Assembly: GCA_009869945.1 (NCBI GenBank)
Contig: WIXG01000422.1
Location: forward strand, 1-59,236
Direction of reading: 5' to 3'
DNA from: Mesaphorura yosii
Lineage: Eukaryota > Arthropoda > Collembola > Poduromorpha > Tullbergiidae
Length of the DNA stretch: 59,236 nt
A program made the position numbers and the translations under genes. The notes under the pieces were generated by a model. That model saw only the letters and a program-made list of their open reading frames with translations, did not search any database and was not told the DNA's origin. Positions 27,001 to 37,244 of this stretch are shown here, piece by piece. Each line of letters opens with the position of its first letter. Position 1 is the stretch's first letter.

Positions 27001-30000
27001 TTTTCTTTCTGCTCGCCTTTCTGGCGTTTTTGGGCTTGGTCGCAGGTCGAGTTGACGCTCGTGACGTGAACGAGCCGACCAGCGACGAGGTAACCATTAC
27101 AAAATTTAGAGACACACGGGGCAAATGATTCCATGCTCTCAATTTAAAAGTGTCTTCCATTGAACGCTGATTGTGAATGGGACGACTCTCTTGGAGTTTG
27201 CTGCACTGGACACTGCGAACAAACGCGATTCGACATGCCCGGATACTGCGCTGTTCCTCGTCATTCGTAAGTTCGGACACCGTTTTCGCTGGTTCAATTG
27301 AGATTGATAAAGATCCAAGTCGATTTCTTCCCATAATTACTATTCACGTGGCGTGTTTATTTTTGCCATATATTTTGTCTTAATTTTCTCCTGAAATATT
27401 CCGTTCGTGAAATAAATCTATTGCATTCAAACCTTCCACCGCTTATTTCATTGCGAATGTTCGAAGTTGTAAATCTGTGCATCACGTAATAAACGTAAGC
27501 CATACACAGCACATGCCTTACGTATGGCCTGTATTTGATTTTATAGCGCAGTAATGTCTGATCTCGGCCATGAGTCAGATTAAAGTATGCAATAAAGAAA
27601 GAAATATTAGTCAATTCTAAATAGGAAATGGGTTCAAGAATGCACGTCCTTTTCTCGAGAATGCGACCAGCCGTAACGCGCCTGGTGACAAAATGTGCTG
27701 TAAAAGGAATGCACTTCTTCAAGAATCTTACTGTTGGCGACCCCTCAGTGGAGCATTTTTCGGAGGATGGCAAAAGCGAAGAGGTAAATTGCATTGCCGA
27801 AGATTGCATTGACAGTCCTTCCAAATATGGAATTATATAAACTAATACATATATAGACGGAAATAATTCGACTAAAAATGATCTGCACGCAATAACGCTT
27901 GACAACGCCCTCGGCGGAAACGCGGTTGACGGTTCATCTCAGCCCAAACCAGCATATCCTGGAATCATTGAACCGTTTCCCAGGAGCCAAGAGCCAATGC
28001 GTTAGTTAACGTGATATTACCTTCAAGATTAGTCGGTCTACCAGCAGATCCGATTTTACCACAGCCTGCTTCAGCGTTTGATAATAGTCTCGATGCTGTG
28101 AAACAAAAGCAAGAATTTTGGGTTATGAGGGTACATAATTTTGTCGAGGCAAATCAAACGTTGGTTGGTAGAATACATGAATGTGAAAGAGATTATCATT
28201 TACTCTCAGCTGTATATGCAGGATGTTCGTTCATGGACATTAAACGCACGTCGTGAATCGTGAACCTGATTTGTCCCAAGAGTCATTCAATTGTATCAGT
28301 TGGAATTGTTATGTAAATTATTATAGGCTTGTTGTTGGCCTTTGACATTTGCACTGAAACAAACTGTATTTCAGAATACTGATGTTCGAGCATAGAAAAA
28401 TGGCAAGTTGGAAAAAAAGAAAACGCTTTTGATTTTGAGCTAAAAATAAGAAGTTGTATGAACTGCTATTCTTGGATAAGAATAGTGAAAGAGAAAAGAA
28501 TCAAAGAATGGAAACGCTTCAAGTGTGAGTGTATCTAAACACAGTACAGCCTATCCACACACTTTCATGGTTAATTGAGTGCGTTTAATTGCAAATGGAG
28601 TTGACGAAGCGTGGCCAAGCCAAGCGGATTGCAGAGCGTACCTCCTGCGTTATATTTGATCCCAGCACTTGCTGCCACAGTCTGCCTCGAAGCGCCGGAG
28701 GACAGCCTTTCTTTAGAAATTCTTGAGCGACGACGGCGGATCCTCGCGCATCCACTGAAATCGAACAAAAGAAGAGGTAAGCGTCAGGAAGAAGTATTGA
28801 TTCGCCACTAGTAATTGAAACGGGATAAATATCTAACGAGAAGGAGGAATAATAAACCAAGAAACTGAAACTGAAATGCATTGCGATAAAATTCCTTTCG
28901 ACGTCCCGCTTATTTCAATGCCGTGACTTGCGGGTCCAGAGAAAGCCTGAAGAAAGAGATTATTGCGAGTTCTTTTCAACTTAAGTACAGCACAGCAGAA
29001 AGCATGAACAATAAGCAAGCAGGCTACATTCGCACTGCACTCTACAGAAACTAAAGCCGAAGTCGACGCCTAAGTAAGTTTTCCATACAATCGATTTCAA
29101 GTACAATTCTCACAAAGCCAGTTTTTCCAACTTCAACTTTACTTTGATACTTGTATCTGTATCTATCTTTGTGTCTCTGCTGTGTTATTTGTTGCTGTCT
29201 TTCGGTAATGGAAATGTAATAAATGTAATGTCGTTGGAGAAAGCATCACTGTTGCGACTGTTGCTTGTCATTTCGTAGGATTTGCCGGAGTTTACTTGTA
29301 TCTTTGTCTCACGAGTCACAAGTCAAGTCAGTCGCCCATTCCATGTGACAAATTAGAACATGACTCTAGTTATCAGTTCTGTCATCGTTGTCGTCTGTCT
29401 CGTCTTTCTCAAGCCATACCGGGACGAGCGCGCGCATAAAGACGCACAAGCACCAAGATTGCAAAACTTACCCGCCTCTCCCAGTCTACATCTTTGATGC
29501 TGAATTACTTTCGGAAGCCCAGTGCTCAAGTAACTGCCATAAAACTCTGCACGCGAATCCAGATGCCTGATTAGTCCGTAGTGCGGTTCGCCGGTTGTTA
29601 AATCTCCGAATAGACACTTCTGCAAGAAAGGAAACCAAAGCTATATATCACATAAATGGCTTTTAGCCTACATTCAGGCTGTGCCGTGTGCTTTCGAAAA
29701 GGCACCAGAAATAGGCAAGTGAGATTTATCCTTGCAATACATGACAACGTCGTTGTCCTATACGGTTTTCGTTGCCCGCAGGTAATTTGAATTAATGCGA
29801 ATTTATTTGACTATTCCGCGTCGCGAAGTATGAAAATACTGGAACACATTTCCTTCTGTCTGCGAATGAGACAGTCGCAGTCGCAGAATTAACCACTCTG
29901 GGGCCGTGATTTTCGTCCATCTTCATCAGGCTTACCTTTACTTGCTCATTGGACGGCTACAATTTCTAGTTTGTGCATTACAGCCCATATCTAGACGTAG

Positions 30001-33000
30001 GCATACGCTATGATGGCTATACTATGATTTGACGCCCACACTGCAGCGCTCGTCAATGCATTATTTTTGTCTGCCGCAGAGTGTACGGTTTTTCATTCAA
30101 AGTTGCTGCACTTTCCTAAGTCACAGACGCATTCATTCATTAAGGATTTAATCAGTGTATCATTATCCGTACAGGAAAGAGCTGCAGTAAACCCGCATCA
30201 TCTCTTCTCATGAAATTGTTTCATTGATGATGATGATGAATAACCCCGGTCCCTCGGACACTATTTATCGAGTCTTATGAATGAATGAATGGATCGCCAT
30301 GGCATGCGAGCGGGTGCGAGTGAAATTATTGATCCGAACTTGAACCAAGAGTGCATGCATCAGCAGAAGGAATACACGAGTTGCATGTCCTCGGATGAGA
30401 CTAATTGGCTTGGCTTTGAAATATTGCAATTGGTGTAGTGTTCTCCAACACATAATGGCAATAATGAGCATTCTACACCGGGAAACACGAGTTATGCGCG
30501 TGTTTTGTGACGCGAAATCTGTTTCCGTGTTACATTTTTGGACGATTTTGAACTCATTGTCGTCAGAAAATAATGGGTAAGCAGATAAACTTGATCACAC
30601 CAGAAAGCAAAATACGAGAAAAAGCAGACTCACCAGCTCGCGTAATGTCTTCACCTTGAGTGGAACATTTGCCAATGAACCCCAGCATTTCTCAACTCTG
30701 TAACATTTCATCAAACGTGCAAAATTCCTATTAACTGTATAATGCCCATCCAATCAAAGTGTTGTCTAATTTTCAAGCTAAATTTGTAGTACCCTTTGTA
30801 ATTTGGACTCGCAATGTGTAGTAGACAATCCAGAAAATCTTTCGGCGAGTAAACAGGCTTGAACTTTGACAAATCTGGAATTACAAACGAGAAGAAAGCA
30901 TTAATTTATAAATTTATAACCAATACGCACGGTAATTGCTTATATCTTATTTTAAGGCTGCTTTTTATGGTTCAACTGCCTGAAGACTGTCTGCGATTTG
31001 TTGTCTCGTCTCATACAGACGAACGTGAAGTTCAAAATTCCTCTTAAAGAGTATCTTAATACATTCCGTTAAAGTCAAATTTAAATCCGCTGCATGAGCC
31101 CAGACAAATTATTTTGCATAATCATGCGATTATTATACCAGACAGCACGGGACGATGCGAAGCGGACAAAAGTAAGAAAGCGTTCATGCAAAAATGCAGA
31201 ACTCTCCTGCAGTCGTCTGAAGATTTCATGGAACACTGCATCATGGACCGACTCCGAATATAAAGAGGAACAGAAACTGGCCCGAGCGTAGCCTAGAAAC
31301 CTGTGTTCCATTTGCCTGCCTTGTTTTGCCAAATAGGTACAATCGGCCTTGACTTGGCTGACCTTAATGCGCTATAATTTCATTTGTAGGTGCACCTGCA
31401 CTCATTCAATTATCGAAAATTGCATTTCTACGGAATTGAAGCCATCGTTTCGTTTGAACGATGTTGTATCTATCTAATGAGGTCTGGGTAAGGTTTCATT
31501 TCAGGCTTCATACTTTTCTTATTTCATTGAAACTTACAACATTCACCTTATCTTGCGTTACGTTAAACAAAGAGGAAGATCCCCAAACTGTGAAGAATTA
31601 TGGCTGCCTCGCTTAACAAAGACAAGTCTATAATTCATAGCCAGAAAGTTTGTAACCGAGCAATTCCATGTACAATTGCTGAAGAGTCTCACGCCTTACC
31701 AACGTCCCACTGACTCAATTCCGACCAGTTCTCTTCGACCGCTTCCTGTTCAGACACGAGTCGGCCACACGCCAGTGGTGTCTTCAGTTCGTGTGCCATT
31801 GTGGTAAGGGATTTCCAGATTCTGCTTTCCCAAGTTTCCTGAGAAGCGAATCACGTCGCAAATTAGTAATCGATCACGAGGCACGTGCAGTGGTAATATT
31901 TACTAATGTTCTTAATCAATATTTCTTCATTATATTGCCAGGCAGGAAATAATGAGCAAATTATTCATGAGAAGGAAGCACCAGCGAGCGGATGCTTGCG
32001 AGAATTAGGCGGGATGACGTTCATCACATTATACGTCAATTTCTATGGACATTTCTGACTTAACGAGCCACACCACGCCAAAAAGAAACTGGAAAAGAAA
32101 GTATTTCATAATTTCACATGCTCTCATGTAACAGAATCCGGAGAGATTATGCCTGCACTGCCAAACAAACCATCCGTCCCCTTGCTGACTTTATTCTTTT
32201 CTTTCAGCGGCTGCTTTGCCGGTGCCAAAGTTCTTGGCCTCACATTGTGAATTGAAGAAGTAAAAGTTACATAATATATCTCATTATCTCACTCGCGACT
32301 TGCAGTGAATAGGATTAAAGAATATCTTGAGATATCCCGAGTGGGAACCTGGGGCGCCGAATAAATTAATTATCAACTTTGCCGACGGACGCATTTTTCA
32401 ACGATTAAGTGTGTGGGTTGGCAGGAATTCGTCCAAATTCGAGGCAAAATTACGAGAACCGTGACAATGGCATTGCAAACTGTTAACGCGAATTAGCAAT
32501 GCAAATATGTGAACCATAGCCGAATGCGTACTCTTCGTTAATGATGTAATGAACATAGCGAATAAAATATAATTCTCATTTCAATAGTGTAAAAGTGTAA
32601 TGGAAATGAGATTCAGTATTTTAGTAGACATTCGCTATGAAAGTCTTCCTACCGCGCCGCCAGCTGCCTTGCATTGAAGTTGCATAATTTATTAAAGCCA
32701 AAGAGCAGTCGCGTCGTTACGAAAGACAAGCAAAGAGGAAGGGCTTACTTGGGCTTTCTTCATGTAATCCAGCGGCTCGGCGTACGCTGGCTTAAAGCCT
32801 ATACATCTTTCACGAAGCCAGTGATAGACCATGTTTCTCAATTTGACGTTTAAAAATCCTGTCTTCACTGATTTCAACAGCGTGCTCTGGAAATCCTTTG
32901 CGCTGACTTCTTCCGAGGCCGTGACTTTCTACTCGAACAACAGAGTATTTTAAAGAAATGGAATGATACGAGCACGCCTCCATAATTTATTTCTGTGCTC

Positions 33001-33312
33001 TTTCGCTAAACCAAAGCGTAATTAAATTAAACCAATATTGACTGGAGCCACCAAACCGAAACCGAGTGCATACAAACATGAGAATGTGCGTGGCACTTGT
33101 CAGAATGAAACTTTTACATTTAGCAGTAAAAAGGAAAAATGCAGAGACGAAACGTGAATTATAGATGACAAAATCTACTGGAGACTAAAAAGTTTAAAAA
33201 TAACCTGAAGTTCATAGAAGAAGGACGAATACTCCAACATGTCCTTTATCTCGGTCGAGATTCTTGCTGCCAACAGATGCTGATTTACTTCTTTTGTAGT
33301 TCCTCCATCCAT
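21041..33312 (-). CDS. TBC1D19: TBC1 domain family member 19 homologue, 12 exons
   Basis: Exons in transcription order: 33205-33312, 32749-32928, 31700-31838, 30793-30874, 30634-30697, 29472-29619, 28642-28754, 28021-28095, 25205-25433, 24361-24562, 22298-22484 and 21041-21115. All introns are GT-AG and all phases agree, giving 533 residues (human TBC1D19 is about 526). Recognisable segments are the N-terminal LDYMKKAQ, KPVYSPKDFLD and ANVPLKVKTL; the TBC opening GCPPALRGRLW (around residues 255-265); YPPNGIIPFHGFTMY; the helix around LLWD-like QLWDLILGYNS; and the C-terminal AVLADLSS. The start is the first ATG after an in-frame stop. I see neither the IxxDxxR arginine finger nor the YxQ glutamine finger of active Rab-GAPs, so catalysis is doubtful; I believe the vertebrate protein is the same. 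Intron 8 hosts a nested gene on the opposite strand. Confidence 0.93.
26811..26819 (+). promoter_or_regulatory. TATA box of nested cystine-knot gene
   Basis: TATATAAAG on the plus strand inside TBC1D19 intron 8. Transcription would begin about 30 bp downstream, near 26,840. From there to the donor at 26,919 there is no ATG, so the initiator at 26,988 would be the first start codon of the spliced message. Confidence 0.55.
26840..26919 (+). other. 5' UTR exon of nested cystine-knot gene
   Basis: Predicted untranslated leader from the expected start site (5' end approximate) to a good donor (AAAG|GTAAAT). It is followed by a 68-bp intron (26920-26987) ending in TTTGCAG directly before the ATG. 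No ATG occurs in the leader. Confidence 0.5.
26988..27270 (+). CDS. secreted inhibitor-cystine-knot-like peptide precursor
   Basis: Two coding exons, 26988-27089 and 27151-27270, are joined in phase 0 across a 61-bp intron, giving 73 residues. Residues 1-24 form a textbook signal peptide (MSRN, a Phe/Leu/Ala core, then small residues). A short acidic linker follows. Exon 2 starts on the first cysteine and has the spacing C-x6-C-x8-CC-x3-C-x10-C (residues 35, 42, 51, 52, 56, 67), the classic knottin order. This fold occurs in arthropod neuropeptide-like, antimicrobial, channel-modulating and venom peptides. The sequence alone does not say which, and I recognise no named family. The stop TAA (27268-27270) overlaps a strong splice donor (C|GTAAGT at 27267), so a longer spliced form is possible. 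An AATAAA lies 141 bp downstream. The gene is nested antisense within TBC1D19. Confidence 0.72.
27411..27416 (+). terminator. AATAAA polyadenylation signal, nested gene
   Basis: First AATAAA downstream of the 27270 stop. It supports a short transcript that ends before the possible downstream exons. Confidence 0.45.
27671..28005 (+). CDS. possible alternative 3' exons of the nested peptide gene
   Basis: If the donor at 27267 is used, a phase-2 acceptor at 27670/27671 (pyrimidine-rich, accag) opens an exon to 27783 (GAG|GTAAAT). A 73-bp intron with an ideal ACTAAT branch-like motif leads to exon 27857-28005 with a natural TAG stop. All phases agree and the precursor would be about 159 residues, adding three more cysteines, a KRR basic site and a hydrophilic tail. 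A rival acceptor at 27624/27625 instead gives a short tail with two more cysteines and a stop at 27674-27676. The extension ends 15 bp before the antisense TBC1D19 exon 8. Neither form can be settled without transcripts. Confidence 0.35.
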
Positions 33313-36073
33313 TCTTTTAGTTTCCTGTTTCAACCACAACGCTAAAAAGAATTCTTACGTGTATCTCGTTCAAAACTGAAGAAAAGGATTAAAAGTGAGT
33401 GAGTTTTATTGCTTGTTTTTACTACTTGGCAAATAAAAATCTGCGGTTTTGTCCTTGCAAAACTAAACACTTCTTTACTCATCAACTTCTTCGTTAACTT
33501 ATTTATGGCAAAATAAAATTAGACCATGTCTACATTTAGTTCGCCTTACAGAGCATTCTTTGAATGGCCGAACTCCACATAATGAAAGACTCAGCCGTTC
33601 GCCCTTATGACCAAGTTTCATTATTGACAAAACAAATAAGTCGATGCAAAATCCTTGATATTAGACCGCAGCAAACAAGGAGAAACCATGTTCGTTATTT
33701 ACGGCATGAGACGATGAAAGTGGCATACAACCGAAGGCAAAGCTTTGGAAATGTTATGCTCGTTTCAATTTATAGATGCGAACTGCATTTATTATGATCT
33801 TCGGCTTCGCTGCTAATAAATTCTAATAGAATCCGAAATCTGGATATTCGTACAACTGAAAGACGTCAATTCCTAAACCAAGTTCGCGTGCACCAAAGAA
33901 TCCAGACAGTTGGGCGTTCCGAAAGATGTCTGCCAGTCGCTGGTGGCGTAGAAAAGGAGCCACATGGATTTTACTTGCGCCTGAATTCGGCTATCTTCTG
34001 ATGGAGAAAGCGTTGACGCAATTAGCGAAGCCAATCGCCAGGCAGAACCGATGATTGACGCAAATCGACGCGATACTTCCTAAAATACAGGTAAGACTCT
34101 GACGCCCAAAGGGCGGGTCGGCAGGCCAGTCAGCATCTGGATTTCTTAATGGAAGGCATTAGTTTTATGAGAAAATGAGGATTTCACGACTTTCGACGAG
34201 TCTGCCCCTCTTTACTTTCTTTCTTCTCTGACGCCTTCCGCGCTTTCGCCTTGGCCAAAGTGCAGTCGTACCTGTGATTTAATTGCTTTCACTTGTGCCT
34301 GAGATCTGCCTTCATTCGTCATAAAATGTGTCAAAAGATTTATTGACTTGCGTACATGGGTTTTGATAGCCGGAGGGCGAATGGCGGCGCTCCCGCCATA
34401 AAATTTAGAACACTAAGATCCACATTTCCACAATTGAAACTTCAACAATAAAGACGAAGAACTTGATAGTTAACCTGTCGCTTGATGCTCGTCTTGTTAA
34501 TTTATTGGAACATCCAAGATCAATGTCATAGTTCTGCGGGCAGTTGTTCAGCTTACTTGTTACGTACAGAATTGAACAACGCATTTTGTTTGTTGCACAA
34601 AGTTTCCATAAAAACAACCGACTTATTTGGTGATCCATTCCACTCCGGGTCATGTTCGCTTCTGAATTATTCTCTTCTTCTTGGACAAAGAGTAGAGGAG
34701 AGGGATAATTTTCATAACTTTGTGACTCTCTCGCGAAATGAGAAAGCACTTTCCCGCATATTTTTACCGGCATTGCGCTAATAAACAACAAATAAAAGGA
34801 AAAGTATGAGAGAAGCATATTAAATCCATACTTCAACAAACTGACAAAAAATTCAAGTTTAAGTTTGAGTATGCATAACAAAACTTTCGTCCAAACTTTG
34901 TCCATTCCGCCATTGCTATTCCGTCGTTCCTTACAAATGCAATATCGTCGAGCAAAGGGCTGACGTTCTCGGAATTTTTCCGGGTGTTTGTAATGAAAAA
35001 ATGCGCATCTTCGAAGAAATTTGTTTGTTATGCAAGCGACAGCTTCTTCTTCAGCCTCAGCATCGTCGTTGATCCGTCATTCGCTCTTGTTCCTTTCAGC
35101 TCCTGACTTTATTCTTGCACAACGTACACGTTGATAAAAGGAAGTGAAAATTGAGACGTGGATTCTCTTGCTTTGTCGCACGGGTTCGGAAGGCCATTCT
35201 GGCGCTACTGTTGCTCATCATTTTACTGGGTCTCTTCCGCTTTTAAATCTTCTATCTCCAGTTGTAGGATTTCGTAAAGACACCCGTCCGTTCGGAGGCT
35301 GGCCGCTTGTTATTTCTTATCAGCTCTCTTGCGAAACAACGAGTGCATACATGAAGCAGCAACAGAAGACGGCTGGGTTACGATTCGCCGACTGTGACAT
35401 TGAATGAAGTAGTTGAGTTGGTTGACCACTCGCATTGCATTACATTCGCATTGAAAAATTTTAATTTCTTTCGTGTTCGATTTAAGTAAGTGGAAACGAT
35501 AAACAGACGAAGGCGCTTTTTACGAGTCGTGTCTTCCAGTTGCATGCGCGTATTTGTGAATGAATTTCCAAGTCGTTTCCATAAAATGGATTTACTTTTT
35601 GTTCTCTTCAAGGACGCATATTTATGTGCTCTAAATGCTACAAATGGCATAATGGAGTCTTCAGAGATAAAATCACCAGAGCGATGCAGCATGCAGCAGC
35701 AAAAAAGAGAAAGGGCGCCGCAAAACGAAAAATTCGGCGACAAAACGAGACATTTAATTTCACAAGTCCTCAAATACTGGGCAGGCACATAGAAGCAAAA
35801 GTAATGGAGAGAATTGAAGTCAGCCACCGGAAAGAAAAATTTCTTTTGTATCGCATTCTTTGCAGTGCATTCGTCTTTTTCGCTTTCCTTCATAAACTTC
35901 CATCTGCGCATTAACTCACTCCGGCCTGCAATTTATGATGTATTAACACCACGCCAGGAATAAAGCATGCAGTGGAAGGGAGAACGCTTAGTTGTTTATA
36001 CAGCATAGCAGCAGTTAGAAGAATGATAAGCGAGTTGGTGACTTCTGACTTGCGGGTTGCTCCTTCTGTGACT
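33313..36073. other. intergenic or 5' flank of TBC1D19, nothing recognised
   Basis: Upstream flank of TBC1D19 (minus strand). Open frames of 166-177 codons exist on the minus strand near 34.4-34.9 and 35.4-35.9 kb. They lack recognisable domains, and several ORFs of that length are expected by chance in a window this size. Confidence 0.5.
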
Positions 36074-36203
36074 TACCGTATTTATCCATTTAATCCGGTA
36101 GCCGGCTTATTGTTTCAATGCTCCAATTTCTGAGGAATCAGAACGAAATGAACCGACATGCCGGTTTATACCGACCTGCCGGATTAAACTGATAAATACG
36201 GTA
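36074..36203. mobile_element. MITE-like palindromic element
   Basis: About 130 bp bounded by inverted repeats of 25 bp, left 36074-36098 and right 36179-36203, starting TACCGTATTTATC and matching at 23 of 25 positions. The interior carries further CCGG-containing partial palindromes. There is no coding capacity. The size and structure fit a non-autonomous DNA transposon remnant. I could not establish a clear target-site duplication. Confidence 0.55.
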
Positions 36204-37203
36204 TTTTAGTCGCAGTCGCCCGCAGCAGGGCACGAATGAATTCAGGTTCAGGCTGTCGTCCGTCGCACAGCACGAGGACATGCCAACATGTGAAAATAAT
36301 GAGCACGGTTGCTCGCTCTTAAAGTCCGCCCGCATTGTGTGCCACATGTATACATGAAGTTAGTGATTAATTAAATGCTTCTGGCAAGGGAGAAGAAAAA
36401 CTCAAAAACTCGAGCGGCAATGGCAACATATACGGGAGCGGGAAGTTTTGAAGGCCTTTGAGCACAGAGGCTTTGCTTAGGAGACAGTGATACAGCTTCA
36501 AGGAATATACATTGCGTGCACAGGGGAAATGTAAGCCCAAAATACAGCAATACTGGCACATGTGGGTTAAGTGCATGCAAAAGCGATTATTTTATTCTCG
36601 TGCGAGTGCGGGTGAGATTCAAACGATCTGCACTTCGCCAAGATTTCTAGCGTCGAGTTACGGATGCGTTCAGCACATCCGTCTCAAGTGGTATGTAAAT
36701 TCGAGTTAAGTGATGAAAACTTCCGCTACGTTGAACGAAAAAACTTATGATGACTTTTGACCTACAAAGAAAAAGTCGAGGAAGACAGTCCCTTTTGTTT
36801 CCCTTTCCATTAACAACTTCATTTGTGAGTGACTCTAATTCTCAGTGAGACTTTTTACTTCTTACTGTGGGAAGCTACTTGAAAACCCTTCTTGTAACCC
36901 GTTCAAGATTTGCGATTACATTTGTCAAAATATACTAGCGAAGCAGCGGCGGGCTAAAGCCCGCGTTGACAATCAAATTTTTTCGCAAGTCAGACTCACT
37001 CCCCGTCTCGACACGTCTCCCAGACACGACGTAAAACTGTCTTTTCGGCCCTCAGTACGACTCTAAACTGCTTCGTCCAAGACACGACGTAAACCTCCTG
37101 GTGGCCGTGCCACACCACGCTGCATGCTTTATGCGTGATGAGGACGGCGTTGAAAAGTTCAATTCCGCATTTATTATTTAAAATGTTTTTAAAAAATGAA
37201 GTC

Positions 37204-37244
37204 CTTGCCCGTTATCTTGTGCTGCGCGCAAGATAACGGGCAAG
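37204..37244. repeat. perfect 16-bp inverted repeat hairpin
   Basis: CTTGCCCGTTATCTTG at 37204-37219 is repeated exactly inverted at 37229-37244 around a 9-base G+C-rich loop. About 100-200 bp upstream (36,950-37,110) are a smaller hairpin (GCGGGCT/AGCCCGC) and two copies of GACACGACGTAAA, so this is probably a decayed mobile element. Confidence 0.8.

Noticed and set aside
27357..27905. Minus-strand ORF of 182 codons inside TBC1D19 intron 8
   Set aside because: It does not match the missing TBC1D19 segment, which is found at 28021-28095, and no other support exists.
28011..28256. Plus-strand ORF with a plausible helical, charged composition
   Set aside because: It lies antisense to TBC1D19 exon 8 (28021-28095), whose DLLVDRLILK reading, flanking splice sites and phase fit the family. 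The plus frame is a shadow.
30220..30240. Short GATGAT microsatellite
   Set aside because: Only a few units, common in animal introns, not informative.
30749..30792. Extension of TBC1D19 exon 4 past the donor at 30792
   Set aside because: The frame stays open for a while, but using a later donor would leave an intron of about 38 bp. GG|GTACTA gives consistent phase and a normal intron.
34405..34905. Minus-strand ORF of 166 codons with hydrophobic stretches
   Set aside because: The hydrophobicity reflects A+T-rich DNA; there is no start context, domain or neighbouring exon support.
35378..35911. Minus-strand ORF of 177 codons
   Set aside because: No recognisable domain, signal peptide or splice context. 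A few ORFs of this length are expected by chance in 59 kb.
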